From positions 186,001-250,000 of the forward strand of contig JAUIRK010000101.1 of the NCBI GenBank assembly GCA_030549495.1: a stretch of DNA of 64,000 nucleotides, written 5' to 3'. Below the pieces are notes generated by a model that was given only the letters and a program-made list of their open reading frames with translations, searched no databases and had not been told where the DNA came from. Positions within the stretch are counted from its first letter, which is position 1. Each line of letters starts with the position of its first letter. This stretch comes from Nectonema munidae (lineage: Eukaryota; Nematomorpha; Nectonematoida; Nectonematidae). Positions 51,301 through 61,105 of the stretch are shown here, piece by piece. The position numbers and the translations under genes are program-made.

Positions 51301-54300
51301 ATTTAATTAGTTTCCATTTAACTTTAAAAGTAAAGAACCACAAATTCTATGTAGAAAAATTAAGTAAGATTATTTTGTTAAGAAAATTTATTCATAATAC
51401 TAGTCAATAGTTATTTTTCATCATGAATCTTATTGTGGTTATACTATGTAAATGTATGCCTAGATTTCGAAAATCAAATTAGTTTTTTTCTGTCTGGTAC
51501 GATTTTTTAGAAAATGAAATTTAATTTATTAAAGAAAAAAATCAATTTATTATTCACGTTTTTATTCTAATTTTTCAAAAAAAAAATTTATTTTTAAAAT
51601 ATTGTCATTTGTTTAAAAATTATTATTAATGAATTAAAATTTAAATATTTTCTATTAAAATATTTTTTGAAAGAGATAGAAAAAATGTATTATTTATATT
51701 TTAAATGTTTACTTTGTGATCAGGATAAAAAGTTGGCAATAATCATCTTTTCAGCATGCTCAAATGGACTAAGAGATTGATTGGTTTAGTTAGAATAACA
51801 AAGAAGTCACTATTTGCAATACCAATGGTATGGAGAGAACAAATATAATCATATAAATGATTGTTTTTTTCGCATAATTAATTTATGCCGATTTACATTT
51901 AAAATAAGACATAAAATTGTGTATCCTGATTTAAAATCTGCGATAAAACGAGTACAACACAATGATACTGACATTTGGAATCCGATATCTTCAAAACATG
52001 AGCTCTAATCATTTGAAGCAAATATTTTTCTGATAAGAATATAAATGAATAAATTAACAAAGATTTTATTTCTGAACAAGAAGACAAAGCTGAGCGATTT
52101 CGTTAAATAGTTGGGTTAATAAAAAAAAACTTAAATTTTGGCACCTGTCTTGAAAGAAAGAAATTTTCTCAACAAAAATGTTTGTATTTGTCTTTTTGAA
52201 AAAGGAACAAAGATTTAATGCTTCACTTCTCTGTTGATAGACTTCTTTGCTACTGTAATGATATTGATATGAAGTCTCAAACTGTCCTTTAATTTATTGG
52301 CTATTTCAAAGCAAAGAAGGCTCAAAGCTCTCCTTTTACATATTGGCCATTTTAAACCATCAATCCTTATAACTCATTCTGTTCATATGGAACAAAAGTA
52401 TGCAAATATATTTTCGCTAATAAAATCCTTGAATTACAAAAACTACAAATGGAAAATTTGTATCGATTTCAAGGTTTTGGCGTGATAATGGGAATGCAAA
52501 TGTGATTTACTAAGTTTTGATGTTTTCTACGTTTATGGAGAGATTTGAGCAACAACAGCCAAAAAACTGGAAAAAACTGTATTAAATCAGAAAGTTCTAC
52601 TCGCAACTCATATGCGCTATCTGTATTTAATGTTCAACATGATCCTGTTGTAAATCTAAGACATGTTTTTCTTTTCCTTCTCCATATAAAGTTTGGTCTC
52701 ATGAAACAATTTGTAAAGAAATTGGTTCACAGAAATGTTAAAGCTTTGGGGTATCTTAAAACAAAATTGATGAAAATCAGTGAGGCAAAATTGAAAAAAG
52801 TTGCGTTTGTTGGTCTCCAAATAGAAGAATTACTGAAATATAACGAATATTTAAATATTAAAATAGGTTTTGCACACGATCCTGTCCTTATGTCCAATAT
52901 GGTACCCGAACATTTGGCTGAATGGAGATTGAAGATACTGCAAATGAGAGATTGTATTTCAAATCTGTAAGAAATCTCATTCAAGAACTTCATTTGCTAA
53001 TATAACAAGTAAAAGATGATTCATTCCAGGGAAACCGGAAACGAATATTTTCCCATAAATTTCCAGAACAAGAGAAAATTTTACTCCAATAGATGAACAA
53101 TAAAGCGCAATAAATAAAATGATTAAATATTTTTATTTGAGTATTCACATTGGTGTTATTGGAATGTATTAAAATTGATATAAAAGTTTATAATTAAACT
53201 AAAATTATATAAAGGTCGTCACGCTTTATACAGTAGCAGCTATGCTACATTTTTTTCAGTGGAGGTAAAATATCAGTTCCACTTAGTAACTAAAATATTA
53301 AACGCTCTAGTCCACATTTTCACTAATGAATTAGTAAAGTTTGCTAGTTTGAAGGTGTAAACTACCAGCACAATGAGTAGAAAGGTAATTCCACTTGTCT
53401 ATTCTTTCTTTAATAGCTTATAATTATGGTATTGCTTCGTTGGCTGTTTAACAATATAAAAAGCATATAGCTTTTCGCTGAGTAACCCTCTTTCAACGAA
53501 AATGCTGTTTGACATAAAGGTCGATTTACAAATTGTCCAGCGACTATATGTAGGTTCGACGAACTGTCTGGCGACGAAGTGTCCTGTGACGAAACGTTGG
53601 GTCACGATGCAAAATAGTATTTCTTACGAATCAACTTAGCAAGTTTTTAAAACATACTATTCCTAGTTAGCCAAAAAATCTTTGGCAAAAATGTCAACTA
53701 CTCTTATTTACTAACCAAACACACATTGTAGACGCAAAAAGGGAAGATGTTAACGTCACCTAGCCTTTTAGAAACATAAATTTTTAGAACATAAATCATT
53801 TAGAAAGCATTAGGTTTTGAAGCTGTGCCTCATATCCTAACTTCTAAACTGACTGTTTTAGCCATTTTCAGCATCCCATAAAGCTGCTATAATGGTAGAA
53901 GTTTGGGCATTACGCAATACTCATGACTACCGCAAATTCCATAGGCATGTCCAGTACTAAATGCCTGCTTGTAAAAGGCTAGATGGCGTTATAACTTATT
54001 AAAATATATCTAAAATACTCCTTTAAAATATAAGTGTGCAAAGAATAGCGAATAAAATGGGCAAATCCTCGATTATTCTATCTCGCTAATATAGCAAGTA
54101 AAGTGGGTGTTACTAACTTGAAATATTTCTTTACTAATTAATAGAATAACTATTAATTAATAACTTTGAAATTTTCAAGAAAAAGGACGAATAAAACTTT
54201 CCATATGTCAATACTATCCATGATTATTTTTTCCTTGAACGGCATTTTGTCAAAGAGAAATAGTTCTATACTAAAATTAACTGAAAAATCTTTTGTATTT

Positions 54301-55421
54301 CAACGAAATGCATTATTTGTGGAAACACGGATTGCGAAACCAGCCATAATTAGTGTTCCTTTATGCGTTTTCCGAGGCCCGAGATCCCGTATTAATTTTA
54401 ACATTTTTGTTTCAGAAATATATTCAATTCTCGAAATTTGATCAAGCTTTCATACTTTCATTGTTTGAAAAAACAGAATCTCGTATACTTATTCAAGTAT
54501 ATATTTGATTTTGCTCTTTTTAAATGCATTTATGAAGAGAATCATTTTCTGCATTGTATACTTTCATATTTTATACGCACAATGTCCAAAGTATTCATCG
54601 TTATTTAAAGAAGCTTTCTAATTATTCTAGCTAATATTCTTGCAGTAGAAATAAACATATGTTTCCAGGTTAGTTTTCATTAAATTTGATTTATTTGTCA
54701 CCAAAGTCGCTTTCCTTATTAATCATTTACATCTCAAAATTATACATTGAAAACTATTCTTCTTTCTTCTGTTGAGTGCAAAAGAACATTTACATATCAA
54801 AATTAATGTATCCCTTCGGCTCATGCGCAGAAAAGTGATGGTTATTTTATCAACAGGTACTACAGTGTGACACAAGACATCAATACCCTATTCTTAAGAT
54901 AAAAATTTACCAAAAGTGAGATTTTTTAATATATATATATATAATAGTATAACTCTCAGTACAAGACGCACTATTTGGGTATTCACTTTTAATTGTGACA
55001 TATATGAACGCCAAAATCCTAACTTTTAACGCAAGATTAAAAGATCATTCATTTCACGGAAACCGGAAACTAATATTTTTTCTGTAGCATTCCAAGACAA
55101 TAAAAAATAGAAAATTTTAAGAACATTAGTGATAACAATAATCCATGGAGAAATATTTGTATATTTCATTTCAGTTAAAAAAAATTGGAGTCGCTTTGAT
55201 CAGATGAATAAGTTCTAAAATACTATCGAATAGGATATAGCTATCGAATTATAATAATAATTGATGATGATGATGATAATGATGATGTTGCTGATGTTGA
55301 TCATTGTGATGATGATGATCATGGTGATGAGATAAGGAAGATGTAGTAAAAATTGTTAAAATTAAAAGGCACTTACCAATGTATAAATGCTTAAAAGAAA
55401 GACAAATATTTTCACGTCCAT
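42163..55421 (-). CDS. Gene A: secreted acidic four-cysteine protein, spliced (unrecognised family)
   Basis: Assembled from splice sites: exons 55421-55377, 48223-48213, 47109-46352 and 42335-42163 give 984 coding bases, 328 residues and a TGA stop, with every junction in phase. Residues 1-19 look like a signal peptide (MDVKIFVFLLSIYTL). Residues 20-48 are Gly/Gln/Tyr-rich (YPGSKGGGRQQYQ). Residues 71-240 are extremely acidic and Ser/Thr-rich, with two copies of TIDEQTSE.I.SID. Residues 245-328 hold four cysteines (250, 286, 304, 319) and no long acidic run. This suggests an extracellular or matrix protein with a disordered, perhaps glycosylated or calcium-binding, middle. I recognise no named family. 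The introns (4.0, 1.1, 7.2 kb) are full of repeats. The exon pairing is inferred; other exons could exist. Confidence 0.7.
43334..43414 (-). repeat. tRNA-derived SINE relic joined to a hAT-like end
   Basis: On minus, CATGAGTAAGGTTGATTAG (43,410-43,392) and GGTCTTGGGTTCGATCCCG (to 43,351) give an A-box/B-box tRNA-like head; GGTTCGATCCC is a near-perfect B box. It shares GAGTAAGGTTG and GGTCTTGGGTTCGA with the copy at 50.7 kb. Directly downstream CAGTGGCGTAGCCAG (43,348-43,334) looks like a hAT terminus. Confidence 0.65.
44500..45420. repeat. Diverged tandem array, about 150-bp period
   Basis: TATAAAAAATAT recurs at about 44,849, 45,005, 45,157 and 45,299, spacing 142-156 bp. Each unit also carries variants of CACACTCTAATT, AAATTGAGTCC or AAATGAAGTCAGCAT, and GACATAAACCACAAATTT. 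Copies are strongly diverged, so the array is old. A related unit is found at 59,230-59,400. Confidence 0.65.
45434..45738. mobile_element. hAT-type MITE (305 bp)
   Basis: Begins CAGTGACGGATTCTAGG and ends ATCCGCGACTG, inverted repeats of CAGT(G/C)(A/G)CGGAT. The flanks GTTTCGAT and GTTGCAAT agree at five or six of eight positions, a decayed target duplication. A C16 run lies near the right end. No coding frame. Confidence 0.55.
46352..47109 (-). CDS. Gene A, exon 3 (main exon)
   Basis: Acceptor TTCCTTCATCAATAG, donor GAAG/GTACAT. The exon begins with the third base of a codon, then reads YPGSKGGGRQQYQTYNQ through 252 codons and ends in phase 1. It encodes the Gly/Gln-rich start, then the acidic Ser/Thr/Asp/Glu middle with the duplicated unit TIDEQTSEEIGSID and TIDEQTSEKIVSID, and the first cysteine (QKCYDMLLMADPNPVNYV). 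A frame of over 250 codons is far outside chance here; it is the strongest coding signal in the window. Confidence 0.92.
47110..48212 (-). other. Gene A intron 2
   Basis: AT-rich, with a tetranucleotide-like TTAGTTAG/TTAATTAG run at about 47,460-47,575. Donor GTAAGTTG, acceptor CATCAATAG. Confidence 0.5.
48213..48223 (-). CDS. Gene A, exon 2: 11-nt microexon (candidate)
   Basis: CCAATATACAC lies between a strong acceptor (TTTAATTTTTTAG) and a consensus donor (GTAAGTTG). The preceding ATG exon ends in phase 0 and the following exon needs phase 2; 11 bases (CCA ATA TAC AC) bridge exactly this, adding Pro-Ile-Tyr and the first two bases of a Thr codon. Without it the ATG exon would run out of frame into exon 3. 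This fit is the reason for the call; no transcript evidence is available here. Confidence 0.55.
49365..49480. repeat. Decayed third copy of the 129-bp MITE
   Basis: TTGTCGACTCTACAAAATA, then ATCGTCGTCGCTTTTA, TCATCTTCTAAACATTAGATATC and CAACCGTTTAATC follow the order of the MITE at 30,181-30,309 (GTCGACT, ACAAAAATA, ATCGTCTGCCTTTA, TTAGATATCG, CGTTAACGGTTTAA). Ends are worn and no TTAA pair is certain. Confidence 0.55.
50690..50757 (-). repeat. tRNA-derived SINE relic
   Basis: On minus the segment starts GGGGCGTGAGTAAGGTTGG and ends GGTCTTGGGTTCGACCC, a tRNA-like head with B box. The 3' end does not pair with the 5' GGGGCGT, so it is not a functional tRNA. Same family as the copy at 43.35 kb. 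Confidence 0.65.
51740..53080 (+). mobile_element. Broken copy of a multi-copy arthropod repeat-encoded protein
   Basis: Several blocks follow one family in order: VYPDLKSAIKRVQHND (about 51,925), KALLLHIGHFKPSI and THSVHMEQKYANIFSLIK (52,325-52,420), NYKNYKWKICIDFKVL (52,430-52,480), and within the 141-codon frame 52545-52970 LHIKFGLMKQFVKKL and KKVAFVGLQIEELL. I recall near-identical strings (ALLLHNGN..PSIPIAHSVHMKE, PPLHIKLGLMKQFVKAL) as a protein found in many copies in arthropod genomes, usually unnamed. It is therefore probably mobile-element-derived, but I cannot name the superfamily. The copy is broken in several places and looks old. Its 3' tail (53,014-53,080) recurs at 55,035-55,110. 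Confidence 0.6.
53547..53610. repeat. 16-bp imperfect tandem repeat
   Basis: CGACGAACTGTCTGG, CGACGAAGTGTCCTGT and GACGAAACGTTGGGT follow each other with a 15-16 bp spacing; TGTCCAGCGACTATATG just upstream may be a further copy. The overlapping 68-codon minus frame is a by-product of this repeat. Confidence 0.55.
55035..55110 (+). repeat. Second copy of the 53.0-kb element tail
   Basis: GATCATTCATTTCACGG, then AAACCGGAAACTAATATTTT and CATTCCAAGACAA match 53,014-53,080 (GATGATTCATTCCAGG, AAACCGGAAACGAATATTTT, TTTCCAGAACAA). Only the tail is present here. Confidence 0.6.
55258..55331 (+). repeat. Imperfect (GAT)n microsatellite
   Basis: TTGATGATGATGATGATAA followed by GATGATGTTGCTGATGTTG and GATGATGATGATCATGG. 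It lies 46 bp past the gene A exon 1 donor, inside intron 1. Confidence 0.85.
55377..55421 (-). CDS. Gene A, exon 1 (start codon, signal peptide)
   Basis: A 45-nt exon: acceptor TTTAATCTTTTTAG directly followed by ATGGACGTGAAAATA, ending TTG before donor GTAAGTGCC. It codes MDVKIFVFLLSIYTL, a basic start followed by a hydrophobic core, typical of a signal peptide. An acceptor directly before ATG implies a separate upstream 5' UTR exon. Alternatively the exon could be internal and coding, continuing in phase 0 from gene B, but an internal signal sequence makes that less likely. Confidence 0.65.
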
Positions 55422-57157
55422 CTAAAAAGATTAAAATTTAAATTAAAGGACAAAAGCACAATTCCTTATCTCAGTCTGGAAGCGGAAGGAATACGTGGAA
55501 AATAAATAATATTTTTTAAAGATGCAAAGTCGCAAGATAATCGTGACTAGGAATCTTATCTCAATTTTCGCAATATCCCCTGCAAAATCACCACATTTAG
55601 CCACATCGAAAATGAAATGGAAATAGCAGCAAGCTCTTTATCAATAAAATTAGTATTACTTTTCAAACTGGAAGGAATGACAAAAACGCTTATTTAGTAA
55701 GAGAGTGTATTTTGCGTGGATGATAGTATAGTGATGGGATGAAATGTTCAGTTCTTAGACGCGTCTTTTCAGAGAAACAAGAAAAATAGAAACCATAAAA
55801 AACAAATTATGTTAATTTTTTGCAAAATATTTTTTCTTTATTTATATTGAAATTTCCTATAGGTAAGATGAGGTGACCTTGAAAATTAATTAAAACCCCT
55901 CCTCATCATATCCCTTTTGTCTTTTTAGTAGAAACAAAAGTGCGTACTGTGATGATTACATCGTACTCACAAAAGGCATAATACATATGTGATAAAAACG
56001 TTGCTTGCTCAAATTTTTAAAAATTTACATCTAAAGAGCACCTTGATAAAATTGAGAGATGAATTTTATTCTCATGTAAACTACTTCTTCTTACTTTTAG
56101 ATTGTTTCTGGAAAACGGTGAAAAATCGAGATTACTAAAAATAGATAATAAAATTAAACATTAAAAGTCTACTTTGTCTTTTGTACTCTTTTGACATTGA
56201 AAAGAGAAGAAAACACGGATAGAAATGGAGAGAATAAAACATATACAATCACTTTCTCCTTCAATAGAATTTTATGTTATTTAAGTTGCGCATTTGAGCT
56301 TTGCATATACATATATATATATAGAGTGAGTGGTGAAAATAAGGAACACATATGTCTTGCTTATGGTTCAGAAAGACCAGAATTAGGGGTTGGTCTAGGA
56401 CTGTGATGTAGGTCTGGCAGTGCTCCTACATACCGACATAGATTATAACAGTTGTATTAACTAAGTTTGCCTTGATAAATTTTACGTTGTTTATCACTTA
56501 ATTTTGATGATACGCTTAAAAAAATGTATCTTCAACGTGCCTTACAGAGTAGAGTACTGCTCGTATATGCGGGCCCCCGCAAATGAAAAAATTTAGATGT
56601 TTTTTCTATTCCTCAGTATGAAATTGAAATATTAAAAGATTTTAAAAATTTTGCTTGAAACTTATAAAATGATTTTTAAAAGCAGGATTGCGTATTTGGA
56701 GCTGGCGATTTTTAGAAAACATATGGCGTGGTCTCTTTTTTTAAAAGAAATCAGGAGTCAGAATAAGGAATTAGAATATAAATGAATATATTTTAATGTG
56801 TTCTTGGAATCAGAGTTTTGTAAAGGCTTCCCGTGGGAGTGAGATGTTTAACCCTTCGATTCCATCCCCTTAAAACCGCCATTGCCTAGATGGTTTCGCC
56901 ATATAAATAGATCAAAAGGAGAGTTTATCAAAACGGCGTATGGATTATAAAATTGTGGTACGGGTAAACTAAAAATAACCTGGAATGAAGTAGTTGAGAA
57001 TGATATGAGAAAAAGAAATTAAAATTAGGGTTAGGAAATGAGAGAAACAACTCATTTCAAAAGAAAAATATTTAGGCTAGAGAGATGACTTGACACCTTT
57101 TGGAAGTATGTGAAGCACATAACTTTCACCAAAGAGAAAAAATGGTAAATATTTAAA

Positions 57158-57490
57158 ATGGAAAAAGTTACTTTTATATTTCCAGAAGGAATTCAAGAGC
57201 AATACTTACACGAATTGCTTTTTTTGAAAGCAAAGTTGAGAGAAGAATTAAAAATTGTATGTGATTTTATAGCAACTACCTGCGCAAAAGCACGGTTTTC
57301 AAGCCAGATTTATTCAAATGATCTATACAAATAATCTTCTAGCAACTGTTTGGGAATTAAAATGTTCGAAAGCTTTAAAACGTTTTACTATTCACCGGGT
57401 ATCGATGAGGCTTTGCCTGAAATCCGTCGTTCAAATATGATAGTAGAAAGAGCAGTAAAGCTAATGGAAGAGCTTTACAATGGCAAATAA
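57158..57490 (+). pseudogene. Unrecognised frame broken by one stop
   Basis: From ATG at 57,158 the frame reads MEKVTFIFPEGIQEQYLHEL and on for 59 codons to a TAA, then continues in the same frame without another stop for 51 codons (MFESFKTFYYSPGIDEALPE, then IRRSNMIVERAVKLMEELY) to TAA at 57,488-57,490. The amino-acid composition is protein-like and charged, unlike surrounding AT-rich frames. I do not recognise the family. It may be a decayed transposon protein or retrocopy inside the presumed 5' UTR intron of gene A, on the opposite strand. Confidence 0.35.
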
Positions 57491-58084
57491 ATCAATAAAT
57501 TGTAATAAAATAACATAAAAATACTTTTTGTTTATTCAATTTTCAATATGCAGTTTTTTCACGAGTACGTAAAATAGGTTTTTTAGTGACTTTAGAATAA
57601 GTGCTGAATAAAGCTTAAATTTCTTTTATATTTTACTTAAAAATCTTATAAAATTTAATATTCACAATTTTTGTCCAAATATCACCATCAAAATTTTTTC
57701 ACACACAAAACGGCCAAGCAACTTCAAAATCTGTTGAAAGCTCATTATTGAATATACTTCTATGAACGTATAAATATTTTGGTCTAATACAGAATATATT
57801 AGAAGAATATATATAAGCATTTATCATTTATAAAAGTGAGTTTTCTTTTATAATTTTGCAATGCATTCAATTTCAAAATTTTTAACATCCAAAAATTTTA
57901 CAATAACAAGATTTTTTGATTATAATTAAAAAATATAATTTTTAAGGTCCAAAATATATTGCCATGATTATTACATAAATCTTCATTTTGTTTAACGCTA
58001 TTAGGGCTGGGCTAATTTTTTCCGCTCAAGGGGTGCAAATTCTCCTGCCCCTTTTCTCAGATATAAATAAGTTTTTATAAATAT

Positions 58085-58930
58085 TTTTCAACTATGCTGA
58101 ATTCATTGGTCATGTCCATTTTATTTATCGAAATCAATCAAACCTGTCAAAAAAATTAATTTTTATTTGATACCTCATCTCAAAAAGTAACTTTTTATTT
58201 AAATAATTATATAATGTTTTTTACACCCATGCTAATTCAGTGAGGATATTCATTTTTATGAAAATCAATCAAAGATGTCAAAAAATTGATTTATATATGA
58301 CAGCTCATCTCAAAAAGAAACTTTTTATCCAAAAAATTATTTAAAGTTTTTACACATATATACCGATTTTCAAGCATGCTGGAATTCAGTGGTGATATTA
58401 TTTTTTTTATGAAAATTAAATCAAACCTGTCAAGAAAATGATTTATATATGACAGCTCATCTCAAAAAGAAACATTTTTTCTAAAGTGTCTTTTTTGATT
58501 TTACTTTTCTGAATAAGCTTTGAAGTCTTGTTTCTTATTAAATGCGCGTAATATTATGTGCGATTGTCAGGTTCTTTTTAACTTTAGAATTTAAAAGACA
58601 CTTAAGAATTTAAAAAAGACACTTTCGAATTAAAAAAAGACACTTTCGAATTTGAAAAAGACACTTTAGAATTTTAAAAAGACTGTTTAGAACTAAAAAT
58701 GGTATATACCGATTTTCAAGTATGCTGGAATTCAGTGGTGATAATTTTTTATGACAATCAATCAAACCTGTCAAAAAATTGATTTCTATTTGACAGCTCA
58801 TGTCAAAATTAAAATTTTTATTGAAATACTTATAAAAAGTTTTTTACATATATACCCATTTTCAAGTATGCCCAAATTTTGTGGTAATGCTCATTTTTTA
58901 TGAAATCAATGAAATCTGTGAAAAAATTCG
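58085..58930. repeat. 130-150 bp tandem array
   Basis: TCATCTCAAAAAG occurs at about 58,175, 58,305 and 58,457, with a related TCATGTCAAAATT at 58,797. Each unit carries AATCAATCAAACCTGTCAA and most carry TATGCTGGAATTCAGTGG. The last two units are separated by the 58,575-58,690 minisatellite, in line with insertion into an existing array. Confidence 0.7.
58575..58700. repeat. 21-23 bp minisatellite AGACACTTTCGAATTTAAAA
   Basis: About five copies of AGACACTTTCGAATTTAAAA-like units in a row, ending AGAACTAAAAATGGTATATA. The end motif is the same as that of the interspersed repeat at 4.8, 7.9, 19.8 and 44.1 kb. Confidence 0.75.
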
Positions 58931-59509
58931 ATAAAACTGTAAATCATTGTCAAATATATAAACTTGAAAATAAATTCTACTAGAAATATTTCTCTTCTAA
59001 TTATATTGTTAATTTATTTAATAAACCAACTTTAGGTGTTTAATTCGGTCAAAATATTTCATTTGTCAGTAAATTAGGAATCTCGATAGAAACTACATCG
59101 TTTTGACTACAAATTTACGTTTTGGCTAGTAGTCTCTACAATATTTCTTCAATATTTTATACAGTGTGTAATTTTACTATTCATTCTATAATGATTCTTT
59201 CTGGGTAGTTCTTTCATCAGATTTTGTGGAAAAAAAGTAAACTACAAATTTGATTAACACTTATAAATATGAGTCCAGAAATGAAATCAGTATGGACGAT
59301 TTAATATAACATATATTTTATAAGATATATTTCTCATCAATCAAAATTTTGATTGACATTTTCTAAAAAGTAGCCATGATTATTGAAAAAATTAAATATA
59401 TAGTCTTATGCTTCAAAAATGTATATAATTATAAATTTTCAAGGGAGAATATAATATAGAATTCATTTTTTAGTGAAGAAAGAGCGTTTTACGCCCCCAG
59501 CACTAATAG

Positions 59510-60909
59510 GGACTTTGTACTTGTTCTTTCGGCCCACGATAGAATCTTGAAAGAGAACATCAAAACGAGAGAATGATGAAAATTTCTAAAAGCAATATTG
59601 AAAATTGCAAATTTGGATTGTTCTTTTACCATTCGTTTTTTGGACACTATATTTTTAAATGAAAAAAGGGCAGCCATGTGAACACCTTCAGTTTTTGCTT
59701 TGCAATAACTTAATTTTCTAACTGAAGATTTTGTATTGAAACTTTAAAATAAAAGTATACGAAAGTATAAAACTTTATTATCTAAAAGGCAAGAATATCG
59801 GCATATATAAAAAATTGGAAAGTACGAAGTTAACAAAAATTAAAAAAATAAATTTAAAAAAAAGTAACGTCACACTTCAATATATGAAATATGAAAGACA
59901 AAAAATTTTAAAATAGTACAAGTAAATAATAATAAAATTAGAAAGGGCATAGGAATAATAATGGTGGCAAAGTGGCATAGAATGAAACTTGAGACCATGT
60001 AGAAAAATAGAAATTGCATATTATGAAGAAAAGGAGTAATTGAAATGTAGGATAGAGATCACATGATAACACACTCTTTTGAATTTGATTTATCTGCTTC
60101 TGCACAATCTCCCAAACTAGATTCTTTATCACTGTTCTAAAATATCAGATAGTGAGAATATAAAAATATGTATAGCTTCTTATTCCCCTTGCTCTACAAA
60201 ACGAAAAAGTTTCAATTTTATCAAAATGACATTAACTTCTTGATGATAACGAAGTCACTAATAACACTGTTCTTTTTACACAAATGTCTCTCCATTTATT
60301 TATATCAAAATCAAACATAGAGTATATTTTCTTATAACAAGTTTACAAAATTGCCTCTCTTTCATTTATTTCCAATCACATACACAGGTAAATGGTGGTA
60401 TAAAAAGGGCTTGCCCCGCGTCTTCATGATTGTGTGTTTAAGTAAATATTGGCTAAAAATAACGAGGGGATGTTGCAAGTTATTTTCCAACTCTATTCGA
60501 TGCGAATGAAAAGAAAGTAGGCATACAGCTTTAAGAAATTACTCTAGCTAGAACACCTTTAATGATTACCAAACTTATCATCATGGAAGTGAGAATGTGA
60601 ATCATCCACATAAGTTACGTTTATAAGATGATGTCTATGCATGGAATGAAAATGTGTCGCATAAAAATTTGGAATGTACACGTACACCAAAATGAAAGAT
60701 TATGTAAATGAATACACTCGTGTATGCAGACATTGGAATTTGCATAAATAACCAAAATAATTCATAGCTATTTATGGAAAAATGTCAAATATGGCATTTC
60801 TATCTAAAGAACAACAAAATTAAAATAGGATAAGATAACACGATACAAAAATGCACAACCTTTTTAAAAGTCCTGTATTATTGCAATGTATCTGTAAAAG
60901 AATACTCAC
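59510..60909. other. No recognisable gene
   Basis: Upstream part of the presumed 5' UTR intron of gene A. AT-rich, with no repeat or frame that I can support. Confidence 0.35.
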
Positions 60910-60953
60910 GTATGTGAAAAAAGAGTTTTGTCGTTCTTTATAGTGTTTATATA
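60910..60953 (-). promoter_or_regulatory. Possible gene A promoter and 5' UTR exon
   Basis: On minus TATATAAAC lies at 60,953-60,945 and about 30 bases further on CACATAC is followed by the donor-like GTGAGTATT (from 60,909). This would make a short non-coding first exon spliced to the ATG exon at 55,421. TATA-like strings are common in such AT-rich DNA, so support is weak; its main merit is the position just downstream of gene B. Confidence 0.25.
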
Positions 60954-61069
60954 TTGATGAGCTATTGTGCGATAAATGCCTCCTTAAAATCCCTATCATT
61001 AAGGGCTCATAATTTATTACTGAACTTAGAATAAATGAATATGATAAAATTCGTAGAATGCAATTTTAT

Positions 61070-61105
61070 TTAGAATTCAATATAGGCGCCGCCATTCACC
61101 ATTAA
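61070..61105 (-). CDS. Gene B, exon 3 (terminal coding exon)
   Basis: Acceptor TTCTTTCTTTCGGCTTCATCTTAAG, here given as TTCTTTCGGCTTCATCTTAAG at its end, has a long pyrimidine tract. It is followed by LMVNGGAYIEF and TAA, in phase 0 with exon 2. AATAAA overlaps the stop (61,070-61,065). The local G+C rise (GGTGAATGGCGGCGCC) supports coding. Confidence 0.5.
   Translation of the reverse strand, partial: LMVNGGAYIEF

Larger units (their letters stand above)
48224..55376 (-). other. Gene A intron 1, repeat-filled
   Basis: Contains a decayed third copy of the 129-bp MITE (about 49,365-49,480), a tRNA-like SINE (50,690-50,757), a TA-rich run at 50,835-50,852, the broken arthropod element at 51.74-53.08 kb, 16-bp imperfect repeats at 53,547-53,610, and a (GAT)n run at 55,258-55,330 close to the ATG exon. 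The rest is AT-rich with nothing recognisable. Confidence 0.5.
57998..59509. mobile_element. TIR-bounded element carrying a tandem array
   Basis: CTATTAGGGCTGGGC at 57,998 is the inverted counterpart of GCCCCCAGCACTAATAG ending at 59,509; both inner flanks also contain CGCTC. Between them lie four or five diverged 130-150 bp repeats, a 21-23 bp minisatellite and a unit related to the array at 44.5-45.4 kb. No coding frame. The class of the element is unknown, and the pairing of the two ends is an inference. Confidence 0.45.

Noticed and set aside
53399-53605. 68-codon minus frame with repeated TGHFVARQF-like text
   Set aside because: Product of a 16-bp imperfect DNA repeat, not of a gene.
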